A program made the position numbers and the translations under genes. From Kryptolebias marmoratus (Eukaryota > Chordata > Actinopteri > Cyprinodontiformes > Rivulidae): 64,000 nt of DNA. The stretch covers positions 17,304,088 to 17,368,087 of the forward strand of contig NC_051437.1 of the NCBI RefSeq assembly GCF_001649575.2. The letters are read 5' to 3'. Of this stretch, positions 48,501 through 57,849 are shown piece after piece. The first letter of the stretch is position 1, and every line of letters starts with the position of its first letter. The notes beneath the pieces are model-generated. The model did not search any database. It was given only the letters and a program-made list of their open reading frames with translations, and was not told the DNA's origin.

Positions 48501-51500
48501 TTCTTTAAACCTCTTCAGCCCCGAATGCTCTCCGAAGCTTCCTATCTCCTCCCTGTGAACTTCTTGCCTTCTGTCTGTGACCTCTGAGCCACACCGCCAA
48601 GATAAATAACTTCCAATCTCGTCTTTTCAACACAACCAAATGGACGCTCCACAAAACAACAGGAAGGCGGTGAAACGCCGCTTCCAGTTCATAAATCAAG
48701 AACCACCTCCCAGAGCCCATTTGCTCCTTCGTTTGTTTAACCGCTGATGCGGCTGCTGATCGACAGCGGCGATAAGTCGGCCAGAGCGCAAAACAATTAT
48801 CATCACAGGCTTCTTTTGAAGGGTAACCAACAGCAGCAGCGTAAGATAAAGGGGGGGGGAGTGATGAGGGGTTCAAGGCCCTCTTGAAGCCAGATGTTTC
48901 ACAAGCATCAAACTTCAAATGAACACTTGTTTACCTATCAGGAGAGTTTAAGAACCAGGCCGGTAGTCCATCTGATAACCACGCTGTCCAATTTAGCTCT
49001 TTTTGCAAAGCATGGAGTTTAAATACAACGAAGTACGTGTGTGTTTAAAAAAGAGAAAAAATAAAACTTGGCGTTCAATCTGAGATATATGTTCGTCCTT
49101 GTGAGGCGGGTTTCCTGCTTCGACTCCTCTGTGCATCCAAGCAGGCCCCAAGAAGCCCCCTCCTCCCCGGCCAACAGGCGATACGCACAGGGAATGTTGG
49201 GAATGCAGGTACATGAATGCCTCAATAACTCACACTGGCTGGCCAGGCCTTTCAACTCTCTTTCAACGCGAAGGTCTGCCAAAATGGAAGGGAAAACAGA
49301 CCACAAGGCAAGTTGATGGAGAAACCGGAACGTTGTGACGATTTGTCACCTCGGTGTGAACAAATGAGGAACAAAAACCAAAAATAAGTCAGAACTCACA
49401 AGAATTTACATATGACATCATTAGTCATAAGTCTTAAAAATAGCTTCCCCTTTCTTCCTTGGCATGACTTCATTCAGCCAATGTTTCGTTCTTAAAACAC
49501 TAGAAGCAGAAATATAGAGACATCAGAGGGCGAATGGTGCTGTCAAGTATTAATGAACTGGACATCCGAGGTGGCATCCAGCTCTGGTCAACTGGACATT
49601 TAAATCGGCTTAGAGCAATTCTTCTGACTCCCCCCCCACCAAAAAAAGTGTGGCTGCACAAAAGGCATCGGGGGGGATGAGGCCTCCTTTCTAAAACAAC
49701 ACTGACTGACAGAGTCCCCTTTGTACCGAAGAGGAAACCACTTCTCCAACATACGTACAGCCTCGGTGCAGCTGCATTACTGCCACATGCAAACCCCCAC
49801 TGACACACTCAGCTGCACACACACGCCCAAAAAAAAAAGACACTCACATACAAATGGCAAACACATGCTATTTAAAGAAGTGAAGATCTGCACACATTTC
49901 AGTGGCGAGAACACAGCTTCGCTCAGGAAACGATGAATGGATTCGAATAAAGTCTTGAGTCTTATAGTTCGATCCTGCCAAACTTGACGGAGAGACATGT
50001 TCAAGTGTGAAGCCGCGCACAACAGCTGGTGTAAACACAGGAAACAGATGTAAACAGCTGGCCTGGCTCCGTCTAACCACAGCTTGGCGGTATTTTTTTT
50101 TTTTTTTTTCATGCTTTTCCAATGCAAAAGAGATTAGGTTAAAAACGCTAAACATGGTTTCGTTTTCGCAGAGACGCGCTTTGCCTTCTGTTTTCAAGTA
50201 TTGCTAAGTGATTTACGCCGGCTGTTTGTTCCACATCTGTCAAATTACCAGCTCTGAGAAAATCAGCGCTGAAATCTCATACCTGCCTGTGTGGACGGGT
50301 TTGTTTGGTAATGGTTCTGCTCGTGTTTGAGTTTGTGTTCACTTGTCTGTCGAAATCGCTCATGAACCACTGAACAGATTTTAAGGAAACTCTCAGAAAG
50401 CTGTACATCTACAACTGATTACCTCATGGAGTCACCTCAGCTCAAGATGGCCACCACAGCTAACCAACATTAAAATGGCCATAACTTGGACAGTTTTACA
50501 GATATTGAGCTACAATTTGGTGCTGTAGCTATTAAGAGTCATCCCCAACACATCCCCAAAACAGCTCTAACTCCATCCCTTCTCATATAATGATTTTAAA
50601 TTAAACCTCTGGCTTGAAAGGCAATATGCATTCCTTCAACAAATGCTAGAACTTTAAGTTTTAAGAGTTTTGACTTTAACTTGACCTTTGCTTCCTTTTT
50701 TTTTCCTCCCTCAAAATTACACCAAAAAACAAAAAGTACCAAAGCACTGCAGCTCACTACAACCATGTCAGACTGGGAAATGGTGGCCCGAGGCCAGAAG
50801 GAGCCCTCTGATAACCCCAGTCTGCCTGCACGGCTGCTCTGAAATTGAGTTTATTGTGTTCACTCAGCTCCCACAATCCCCCTCTGCCTGGGACACACTG
50901 CTGCCTGATTAAAACAACCAATTTAAGCTACGCAACAAGCGCTTTCTACTGTTAGAAAGCCATATCTGGCAAAAAAAAAAAGCTGCAACCACCATTTTAA
51001 ACAAATAAAAAGGATTTATGCTTTTAAAACACTGCACAGCTTGACTGCATTAGTTTCACTTGGGAAGCATTTAGTGAGACATTTATTTCAGCTTTCCTTC
51101 GACTCCAGCCACGATGGAGCAGTGATGTCAGACAGAGCACTGGAGTCACACTGTCAGCAAGTCTGATTCTGCTGACATAGCTTTATAGTTTTCTCAACAT
51201 TTGCAGTTGTTTAATCGTGAGACCCCCTTGCTGAACGATCAAAAGTCTAACGGAAAGCTGCAGCATCACCCAGCTGCACGACTCAATGCCAGAGTTAAGA
51301 AGGCGAGAGATGAACCATTCAGGGTTTCTAGTCGATCAAGCGGTGAAAAGTGTGCCGTGCCGCTCCTGTTTGCAGCCCCGATTGAATATCTGTGCGCTGT
51401 TGGTAAAGTCATTACAGCCAGGGACAGTGGGGGGAACGCCAGCTCAGAGAGAATTTTCCTTCGTTTGAGTGGCCTCGGCTGAGAGCAAGTAGCCCGCAGG

Positions 51501-54500
51501 AATCCAGCCGTGGATCGGCGCTCCGCCAGACGGGCTTTGAAATGCCACTCACTCATCTCACGTCGTTTTCAGGAGAAAACGCATCATATGGAAAGAGTTA
51601 TTGTGCAGGGCGGGCAGGCAGGCGCACAGTAAGGGGGGGCAGTGGGGAAATGGAAGGCAGGAAACGCTGAACTTACATCTGAAATAAAATAATAACAATC
51701 AGAACACACTGGAATCCTGACACACTGACCAACACAGAAGCATCTCCGTTCAGTGCGCTCCAGGTAGATATTTATCTGAACCGTAAAGAGAGTTCAGATG
51801 TTTTGAAGTGGGGTTCCGGGAAAAGGTTGTGAATCAATGTGTTGGTTCTCAGACTGCAGGTTTACTTCTGGTTCCTAGAGCTTCTAATCGTAATAGAGTT
51901 GTCAGTTATCAGGCTCCTCTCCTGTGGAACTAAATTCCCGTTTCTGTCTGTGAGGCTGTCACCCCGTCTACTTTTAAGACCAGGATTAAGACTTTCCTTT
52001 CTGATAAACCCTATAGTTAGGGTTGGCTTGGGTTTTCCAGAGCTATCCCTTAGTTAGGCACAGACTGCTGGAGGACACACTGACTGCGTTTCCTCACTCT
52101 GCTGTCTTGTCTCTCTCTACTCTCCATGTAATTATTGCCACCATTAACCAGTGTTTTCCTTTGTTTCCCTTCCAGCAGAAGCTCCACCTGGACCAGTCCT
52201 TCTGTGTCTGTCTTTGTCTTTTTCCTGTTCTCTCAAACCCTCAGCTGGTCGAAGCAGATGGCCTCCCACCCTGATCCTGGTTCGTTTCCCGTTAAAAGGG
52301 AGCTTTTCCTTTCTGCTGTTTCCAACGTGCTGCTCGGTTGTGTTACAATAGGAGTTTCTGAATATTCAAAGCCTACACAGCGTCTTTCTGCCATTGCAGT
52401 TTATTTTGAAAGGATTTTAAAGTGGAAACTACGGTAGCGTATGAGCTCAGCTTTACTGCCAGGATACGTACATCCCTCTCCACGCTGATCCGTTAGATCA
52501 GTGAAAATGAAGGATTATAAAGACAACCCGGCTAGCAGAATTAGAAGCAGCACATGTCTCTGTGCCTGAATCCTCTGTTTCAGTAGAGGGTTTTTCAGCT
52601 GCAGGACTCGAGGCGAGTAAACATTAATCCACAAGTTCCTCACCTTTAGGCAAAACATTAAACAGGCAGCGGTCCTGATTCAATCAGAAAGCAGCAGCTG
52701 AGATTAGAGCTCATTAAGAGGCTTTCATTGCTTTCTGAACAGTTTATTGTGCTGACACTTGTGCTATGTTAATTAGCACTGCAGGGTTGACTTTTCAAAG
52801 GGAAATTAATATTTATTGATCAATTTAAAGTGCATTTTTACTTAAAACGCCTGTCCCTAGCCTGGGCACCACTTGAACTAGTCATTAGCTCGTCAACCCG
52901 GTCAAAGGTTTTTGGAGAACATAAAGGTTTCTCCAAACTGGGGTCATTCAAAGAGGTAAGCTATCAACTGTCTGCAGCCTTTCCATAAAACCCCTCATTA
53001 AAAGATCTGAACAATCCCTTTAATAATGTGAAGCTACGCATCAGCAGGAACACAGTTCTTACTGTAAAGCAAACCGGCCGCAGAGGCAAATGCCTACGGA
53101 ACAATTTCCCCTGTAAAATAAGGGCAGAAAATTCCATCCCGCTGTTTCCATCCGCAAAGGACGGAGCTGAGGCTGAACCTAAGGATGCTGTGGGACAAGC
53201 CAGTCGATGGATTTAACACATGGCCAAAAAGCAGACCACATGAAGTAGTCAGATATGCTAACTCAGGGGTCTCGCCCCTCCTCCACATGCCTTCCACCGT
53301 CCACCGTTGAGCGGGCCCTGTTAAAGCCATTAGAGCAGGGGTATTACTGCGCTGGCGGAGGCCGCTGCACCCATGACATCATTATGGGCTGCTGTCAGGT
53401 CCACTGGGACGTCTGTGTGCTGCATCTGAGAGACAGAAATGGGGGCCGTCCCTCCAGAGCAGAGGCAGACACATAAATTTTCATCATTGTGTCATTATGG
53501 AGCAGGAAACATTAAAAAAGCCACTATTTATGAGCGGGTCGTGTCTTTGCTTGCAAGAAATCTGCTCAGTTTAGAAAGAAGACTGTTTCTCAAATGTTTC
53601 TTTTAAAGGGAGCACCCAGATCCACAGTCTTTCTAATGAGCTCCAACCACGATACCAGAGGCTTCTGATGTATCTTTATCTCCCAACAAGAAGCAAAAAG
53701 AGCAGAGAGAGAGAGGGAGAGCGCTCACTATTGTCTGATAAGGACTGACACATGCAAGCGCGTTGTTCTTTCCCAGCAAAGTAAAGGAAATCTGCAGCTA
53801 TTATGGGGTAGAACGGGGTGGAGTTGGAGGCTGAAAACTTTGCCCACTCACAAACACAAGTGAAATGTTGAGTCTACGGCTTCGTGCTCAGAAATCATCT
53901 GCTGCTCTGCTCGGCTGAACATAATAACAGGGACCGTCTTTGTGTTGCACTCAAACAGCTACAGGCTGCTGGGCTCTGGGCAGGATGTACAGTGTGTTGG
54001 TTTAAAAGAAAGAAAAAAAAAAGAAAAGAAAAAGAAAAAGAACAAACTATTTCCAGACTTTTCTTTGTGGGAAATGTACTTGGCCCGTGGAGCTTCTGAA
54101 ACTCACTTTCATCGGACTTGTCAACACCAGAACCTGCGTGTGGAGCACGTGACCTGAGCTGCAGTAACAGTGTTTACAATGCGGTACGGTGGACTGTGTA
54201 ATTATCGTAATTCGGAGATTTGAAGGAGCCAACGAGCAGAGAGGCTCGTTCCCGCCGTCTCCTCACATGAGAGCTTTACTCTGCTGCGCGTGGAAACTTC
54301 AGAGCGTCCACGAAAGCGTCCAGCACTGAAGAAACAGGCAAAACGTCAGTGTCTCGAAGTCCCACTCGGGCTCCTAGACATCCAGAAGTCAACGTCGGGG
54401 TGTGGCTATGCTAAACGAGAGGCAGAAAATTGGCACTCAAGGAACAAATTGCCACGTTCCACGATAAACAAACGGGACAGGCCGATGCTGTCTTTCCTTT

Positions 54501-56550
54501 GAGCAGTTCCTATCTGCCTCCGTCTCAGAGGAAGAAGTCCTGAGATGTCCAGCTGAACCACGGCCCCCCCGGGAGCCATGTGGTGGGACCGAGACGGTTC
54601 GGCTGGGCAGGCCTGCGTTTGGCTTTTCAGGGCTCCGATCTGAGCCTTAAGTATCAGAATGACTGCTCGTTCGCTTCCAAAACAGGAGGAAAGAGGAAGG
54701 CTGATGTCACTCTGATCAGTTTTGGAGAAGAGTCGTGCACTGTTGACGTAGCAACTTCACAACTACAAAAAAAACCTTCAGGAAATGAGTGTACCACACC
54801 ATTTAAAACTGCAAACTTTGAAAAAAAATAAAATAAAAAGCCCAACTTTAATTTCAGCTCTTTGATGCGTAGGACAAAACACACACGTGAAAATGTAAAA
54901 TAAGTCAATTAAAGGAAATAAAACAGGTAGTTTGACATCAATATCGATCCTGTTTTATATAATTAGGTTAAGTCTTTAGTTACTCATTTTATTAGTTTCT
55001 TTACTTTCCAACACACCTATCTGTACTTTCAATTATTACATTTTAACCTTGACCTTTTGTTAGCCTTTTTTTGTTGTGTAAATGATATGGATTGTGCAAT
55101 CCAAGCCAAAGCCAAAGTATATATCATTCTACACTAGAATGACTCATTTCCAGAATAAAAACATAAACAAGAGTGCCGCAGAGCCAGCCTATAGCTGAGG
55201 CCACAGCTGAATGTGGGTGATGTAAGTTGACCTTTTTTAATTTTCTTTATTTTACTCACCTCATTCGGTTCAGACTGACCCAAATATAAATCTGGTGTGT
55301 CAGACCTAAACGGCTTCACCCTCACCTGAAAGTGAATCGTTCAGTCGTCCCGAAAACAGGTGACACTAAACTACTATTTCTATCATTTTCTCCTCCTTCT
55401 GCCCTTGATGTCCGGGTCACATGTCTGACTAATCTTCCCCGATTGGTGATAACAGCAGCTGAGTCACCGAAGGGTAGGTGGTGGGGGGGACAACATGTGG
55501 GATTTCTTAGCTTCAACAGCCCACTTCTAAAAACAGGACACACCCAAATGCTCCTGACAGATTTGTAAATCAAGATGGCCGCCATGGCCACATCCCAGGA
55601 GATGCTCGGAATATGTGTTGTGACTCACTCTCAGCTACTACCACATAGACTTTACCTCATTATCTGTCACTTAGAGTGAGTTATAGTCATTTTTTTTGTG
55701 TTGGGTAAAATCAGTTAGCTGTGGCGGCTATCTTGAATTTGTGAAACTCCAAATTTGAATTAGTTGTAGAAGTTCATCTAATGGTAACTCTCCGAGGGTT
55801 TTGCTAAAAATGGCCCTCTGGTTCATGAGATATTTTGCTAACAGACAAACAAGGGTAAAGCCAACGCTTAAAACACAAGTTTTCGATAAAGATCTTGAGC
55901 TACGTGTAGCACTCAAAGTGTAAGTTGGGGACTACTCTCAGCTACAATCACAGCAAATTCTAGTGGAAAATCTGCAACATTTGCTGAGTTATAGCCATTT
56001 TTGTGTTTTATAAGGTGAGTTAGCTGTGGTGGCCATCTTAAACTGGGTTTGCTCCACAATTCAGTCAGTTGTAGATGAACTCCCAATGACTGTTTTCTGA
56101 AAATTTCATAAAAACCCATTCAGCAGTTTATGAGATATTTTGATAACAATCAGGCAGAGTTGACTCCAGGGGTTACGGTCAAAGTTTAAAAAGCAGATCT
56201 CTCTCAATCAAACAGCCCTTAGAGCGTGTGTTGGGGATCAGTCTCAGCTACCACCACACCAAATCTCATCTCAATATCTGCAAAACTGTCGGAGTAATGG
56301 CCGTGTTTGTGTTTGCACAGGTCGCTTAGCTGTGGCGGCCATCTTGAGTGGAATTGACTCCAAAAGCGAATCAGCTGTTAGAGGCTCATCTAAGGATTAC
56401 TCCCTGAGAGTTTCACTAAAATCCACCCGCTGGTTCATGAGATATTTTGCTAACAGACACAGGGCAAAAAAACATTACCGCGCCGGCGTAGCCAGGCGGG
56501 CGACAACGTAAATGTCTCTTGTCAAAGTTTGTGCCTGACAGCGTTGATGG

Positions 56551-56584
<34 letters not shown>

Positions 56585-57143
56585 ATCAAAACAAAGCGCT
56601 CTACTTTGGGGTTGATGTGGAGTGAGGGAGGAGGAGGAGGAGGGAGGGAGATTCCTCGGGTGTGGGAGGGTATNNNNNNNNNNNNNNNNNNNNNNNNNNN
56701 NNNNNNNNNNNNNNNNNNNNNNNNNNNNNNNNNNNNNNNNNNNNNNNNNNNNNNNNNNNNNNNNNNNNNNNNNNNNNNNNNNNNNNNNNNNNNNNNNNNN
56801 NNNNNNNNNNNNNNNNNNNNNNNNNNNNNNNNNNNNNNNNNNNNNNNNNNNNNNNNNGGGGGTGGGTAGGTGGGGGGGCATCATGGACCATAAGGACAGG
56901 GGTGTGTAAATCCAAACAAACAGCTGCAAACTCAACTTCTTCCACAGGCAGGGCGCACAGCACATCACACACACACACAGTAGAGTCACATTTCCCCGTT
57001 TTATTCATGATAAATGAATCCAAACTTACCAAAACAATGGCAAATTTCTCCTCCAGCTCCGTGGGGTCAGGCATGGGCACCTTCAGAGGCATGATGTGAT
57101 GTTTTATCTCCGACTCGCCGTCAACACTTTCTATATTACCCAT
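24222..57143 (-). CDS. fmnl3: Formin-like protein 3, complete coding region with two alternative last exons
   Basis: FMNL3 is a diaphanous-related formin that nucleates, elongates and bundles actin at filopodia and lamellipodia under Rho-family control. The start is ATG at 57143 (A at -3 and G at +4), and MGN matches the N-myristoylated start of FMNL proteins. Twenty-four common exons (3061 nt) join in frame. With the proximal last exon (26406-26497) the protein has 1050 residues, and with the distal one (24222-24286) 1041; human FMNL3 has about 1028. Domain order is GBD/FH3, coiled coil, FH1, FH2, DAD. FMNL3 rather than FMNL1 or FMNL2 is indicated by [32 protein letters not shown] and [21 protein letters not shown]3 and the flanking genes are on human 12q13. 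Exon borders are in the domain entries. Confidence 0.95.
24655..24990 (+). repeat. Interspersed repeat copy 1 of an inverted pair
   Basis: The core (acttctgcatactttgtgct, then cagctcattcaggagatggg) is found again, reverse-complemented and slightly diverged, at 34870-35180. The 3' part has the motif tttagcttctagctagcc. Confidence 0.8.
26000..26005 (-). other. fmnl3: Candidate fmnl3 polyadenylation signal (proximal isoform)
   Basis: AATAAA on the minus strand, about 400 bp after the TAG of the proximal last exon. It was chosen on position only. Confidence 0.3.
26325..26354. other. Assembly gap (30 N)
   Basis: A run of N flanked on both sides by G-rich GGGTG-like sequence, which suggests an unresolved short tandem repeat. 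Confidence 0.99.
26406..28006 (-). CDS. fmnl3: fmnl3 exons 23-25: end of coiled region, DAD and proximal C-terminus
   Basis: Exons 28006-27914, 27818-27695 and 26497-26406. The first encodes a charged helical stretch after FH2 ([19 protein letters not shown]). The second is [14 protein letters not shown] followed by [11 protein letters not shown], the diaphanous autoregulatory domain that binds the N-terminal inhibitory domain to hold the formin closed. The last reads [19 protein letters not shown] and ends [11 protein letters not shown] before TAG, matching the standard FMNL C-terminus. The acceptor of the last exon is preceded by a TCC-repeat pyrimidine tract. Confidence 0.94.
26501..26550. 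repeat. GGA/TCC microsatellite in the fmnl3 last-exon acceptor tract
   Basis: About ten GGA units plus G runs on the plus strand. On the coding (minus) strand this is the polypyrimidine tract that ends ccccccag immediately before the exon at 26497. Confidence 0.95.
26937..27092. mobile_element. Short TIR element (hAT-type MITE)
   Basis: The ends are inverted copies: cagtggtgtccaatcctagt on the left and actaagattggacaccatg on the right. The inside carries the paired motifs tttctctgctttaacacatc and aatctggtgtgttggccctc. This layout matches a very common non-autonomous fish element of the hAT type, about 155 bp long. Confidence 0.75.
28007..29503 (-). other. fmnl3 intron 22
   Basis: This 1.5-kb intron contains a degraded copy of the dispersed family A repeat (about 28880-29095) and no exon. 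Confidence 0.7.
28880..29095 (-). repeat. Copy of dispersed repeat family A
   Basis: It contains gattacttcctgagagtttc, gtccacaagatgtttcgct and aacagacaaacaaatg, in the same order and orientation as the units at 55605-56470. The element's end motif (gcccgcctttcattg) follows. Confidence 0.65.
29504..31206 (-). CDS. fmnl3: fmnl3 exons 16-22: FH2 domain
   Basis: Exons 31206-31082, 30938-30736, 30653-30350, 30259-30179, 30097-29968, 29887-29727 and 29605-29504. FH2 forms the dimeric ring that nucleates actin and stays on the growing barbed end. It begins [20 protein letters not shown]; the lasso tryptophan and the following strand are present. [20 protein letters not shown] contains the conserved isoleucine of the knob (I in AITLRK). 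[20 protein letters not shown] is the GNxMN signature that defines FH2, and the domain ends near [15 protein letters not shown]. No frame break is present. Confidence 0.96.
31295..32076 (-). CDS. fmnl3: fmnl3 exons 14-15: coiled coil end and FH1 polyproline region
   Basis: Exons 32076-31728 and 31378-31295. The first finishes the coiled coil ([18 protein letters not shown]) and has a linker with the segment [20 protein letters not shown]. It then runs into 13 consecutive prolines ending LPSASG. The second adds [19 protein letters not shown]1 binds profilin-actin and feeds it to FH2. The linker resembles human FMNL2 (ELEKQGTIKIQKKGDGDIA, from memory) more than human FMNL3. Confidence 0.92.
32258..41654 (-). 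CDS. fmnl3: fmnl3 exons 2-13: GTPase-binding / FH3 region and coiled coil
   Basis: Exons 41654-41571, 41452-41372, 40206-40130, 37491-37408, 37014-36868, 36068-35960, 35814-35738, 35350-35257, 33575-33501, 33239-33129, 33042-32893 and 32359-32258. This is the armadillo-like regulatory half that binds Rho-family GTPases (GBD, starting [20 protein letters not shown]) and the DAD (DID/FH3, including [37 protein letters not shown] and [20 protein letters not shown]). It ends in the dimerisation helix and coiled coil ([20 protein letters not shown]). [17 protein letters not shown] and [10 protein letters not shown] mark the FMNL3-specific linker. Confidence 0.95.
33576..35256 (-). other. fmnl3 intron 9
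   Basis: This 1.7-kb AT-rich intron contains repeat copy 2 (34870-35180) of the inverted pair and a related fragment near 33890-33960 (gctacttttagcttttagct). No exon is visible. Confidence 0.7.
34870..35180 (-). repeat. Interspersed repeat copy 2 of an inverted pair
   Basis: The reverse complement contains acttctgcatactttgtgct and gttcagctcattccggagat, matching 24655-24990 at high similarity over a core of roughly 110 bp and more weakly beyond it. Confidence 0.8.
37492..40129 (-). other. fmnl3 intron 4
   Basis: This 2.6-kb intron contains a long CA microsatellite (39474-39524) and a GA/AG-rich block just before it (about 39260-39350). No coding signal is seen. Confidence 0.7.
39474..39524. 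repeat. CA/GT microsatellite
   Basis: About 25 uninterrupted CA units in a fmnl3 intron. Confidence 0.95.
40931..41304. mobile_element. hAT-like MITE, 374 bp
   Basis: The left end cagtggttctcaaactatgg and the right end cgaaaagcttgagaatcactg form an imperfect inverted pair (cagtgGttctcaaac versus cagtgAttctcaagc), the usual hAT terminal sequence. The element lies in fmnl3 intron 3, 67 bp from exon 3, and its left part is G-rich. The flanking 8 bases do not form an obvious target-site duplication, so the copy is old. Confidence 0.65.
43095..43510 (+). repeat. Copy of dispersed repeat family A
   Basis: It starts tctgttagcaacatatctct, continues through acatctacaactgattcgct, caagattgccgccacaa and tagtagctgagagtcattc, and ends near ggtgatatgcattccctta. 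This is the most complete single copy in the window, about 415 bp. Confidence 0.75.
46775..47790 (-). mobile_element. Degraded Tc1/mariner-type transposon, about 1 kb
   Basis: On the minus strand, 47363-47175 encodes [20 protein letters not shown] and onward to QVLEQHILQ, which matches the middle of a widespread teleost Tc1-like transposase (DDE family). Similarity in other frames continues on both sides, so the gene is broken by frameshifts and stops. The ends carry gacgatttgcaaatttct and gacttgcaaatcgtttaact, corresponding to the subterminal parts of the family's inverted repeats. This is a dead copy. Confidence 0.8.
50335..50630 (+). repeat. Copy of dispersed repeat family A
   Basis: It contains atgaaccactgaacagatt, gtacatctacaactgatta, caagatggccaccacagct, ttttacagatattgagcta and gagtcatccccaacacatc, ending with aaaggcaatatgcattcctt. 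It has the same order as the copy at 43095. Confidence 0.75.
51840..52320 (+). repeat. Widespread fish interspersed repeat, class unknown
   Basis: It contains segments I recognise as recurring in many fish genomes: gtcaccccgtctacttttaa, aagactttcctttctgataa, ccagagctatcccttagtta, ccacctggaccagtcctt and gttaaaagggagcttttcct. No intact reading frame is present. I cannot assign it to a superfamily from sequence alone. Confidence 0.55.
55605..56470 (-). repeat. Three tandem units of family A, minus orientation
   Basis: Three diverged units (about 55605-55850, 55915-56155 and 56215-56470; period near 310 bp) each contain, in order, ctctcagctac, a gttagctgtggcggc-like block, and catgagatattttgctaaca or a close variant. 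The array sits in fmnl3 intron 1, about 600 bp downstream of exon 1. Confidence 0.75.
56552..56581. repeat. GT/CA microsatellite
   Basis: About 15 GT units in fmnl3 intron 1. Confidence 0.95.
56674..56857. other. Assembly gap (184 N)
   Basis: A run of N between G-rich flanks (GGAGGA and GGGTGGG types) in fmnl3 intron 1, about 170 bp downstream of the exon 1 donor. Confidence 0.99.
57030..57143 (-). CDS. fmnl3: fmnl3 coding exon 1 (myristoylated N-terminus)
   Basis: It encodes [16 protein letters not shown] and onward through [16 protein letters not shown], then donor GTAAGT. Gly2 in an MGN context is the N-myristoylation site known in FMNL2/3 that places the protein at the plasma membrane. 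The PMPxPxELEE segment opens the GTPase-binding region. A at -3 and G at +4 support this start. The open frame that continues past the donor into the gap is intron read-through. Confidence 0.93.
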
Positions 57144-57640
57144 TTTTAAAAAATATCCCCCTCAAAACTGCTATTATTTGTTTTGGGTTTTTTTTTGGTA
57201 TATTTTTTTCCAAGCCCCGCTGCTGTCAGCTTCAAACTTCGCAGACTCCCAGCTTCTCCCGGGCTGAATCAAACCAGCAGAATATCCCAGTTATTCCAGT
57301 TTCCTTCCCAAATGAACCCGGAGAATCGCGGCAGTGAGCAGAAAGCTGCCATTTACTCGCTGAGGTGGACGGGGCGTCCCCCAAAAAACTATAATAAAAT
57401 AAAGACAATTCAAAAGTTTCTACGAAAATGCTGCTGCTTTCTCTTCCATAACGTGGTATCCGATTTGACCGTCCAATCCATCACTCACAGAAAAACTGGT
57501 GTTATTTTCCTCTCCATTCCCGATAAAAACCTGTTCCTTCAGAGTAAAGTTTGTTTTTTAGCTGCTGCTCAACTTTCTTGGCTGCGCTGCGTTTCCATTC
57601 ATTATTGTTGTGTGATCCTGATTAGGCTATTTGCTGTTGC
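57144..57640 (-). other. fmnl3: Putative fmnl3 5' UTR
   Basis: Sequence between the ATG and the GC-rich promoter candidate. The transcription start cannot be located by eye, and an upstream non-coding exon cannot be excluded. Confidence 0.4.
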
Positions 57641-57713
57641 CTCCGCTCGGGGGGGCGGGGTTTACGCGTTCACCCGTAGGTGGCGTTGCTCCTATTGGTT
57701 CGGGGCTACGTCA
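57641..57713 (-). promoter_or_regulatory. fmnl3: Candidate fmnl3 core promoter
   Basis: A GC-box (gggcgggg, 57653-57660), a CCAAT box read on the minus strand (57698-57694) and a CRE-like TGACGTA on the minus strand (57713-57707) cluster 500-570 bp upstream of the fmnl3 ATG. Local GC content is higher than in the surroundings. No TATA box is obvious. The call rests on motif clustering and position. Confidence 0.4.
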
Positions 57714-57791
57714 ATCATTTGAGTTTGCTTCCTCCCCGCTCACATCTGTATTGAGCCGTTGAGTTGATTTGACAAGCCCGGCAGTGCTCTA

Positions 57792-57808
57792 CCGCCACCT
57801 GGTGGCGG
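57792..57808. promoter_or_regulatory. Perfect palindrome with a CTCF-like core
   Basis: ccgccacc-t-ggtggcgg is a 17-bp perfect palindrome. CCACCTGGTGGCG resembles the CTCF consensus, and cacccgtaggtggcg at 57671-57685 is a second, weaker candidate. Motif match only; it could also be part of a repeat. Confidence 0.3.
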
Positions 57809-57849
57809 AGTGTGAACACAACAACTACAAACCCACTTCCACTAGTCGC

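Larger units (their letters stand above)
41655..57029 (-). other. fmnl3 first coding intron (15.4 kb)
   Basis: There is no coding exon and no RNA gene that I can recognise. Recognised contents, listed separately: family A copies (43095, 50335, 55605-56470), a Tc1-like transposon relic (46775-47790), another interspersed repeat (51840-52320), a GT microsatellite (56552-56581) and an assembly gap (56674-56857). The unique stretches between them (for example 44000-46700, 47800-50300 and 52400-55550) show only short random reading frames. Confidence 0.7.

Noticed and set aside
51839..52437. Overlapping plus-strand frames suggesting a small gene
   Set aside because: The DNA itself is a recurring fish repeat and no frame is intact or conserved.
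56601..57143. Long minus-strand frame continuing from fmnl3 exon 1 through the N gap
   Set aside because: The real exon ends at the GTAAGT donor at 57029; the remainder is intron plus undefined bases translated as X.
57183..57722. A 179-codon plus-strand open frame across the fmnl3 5' UTR and promoter region
   Set aside because: It has no domain or family resemblance, is low-complexity at the start, and lies antisense to a GC-box/CCAAT promoter. Best seen as chance.
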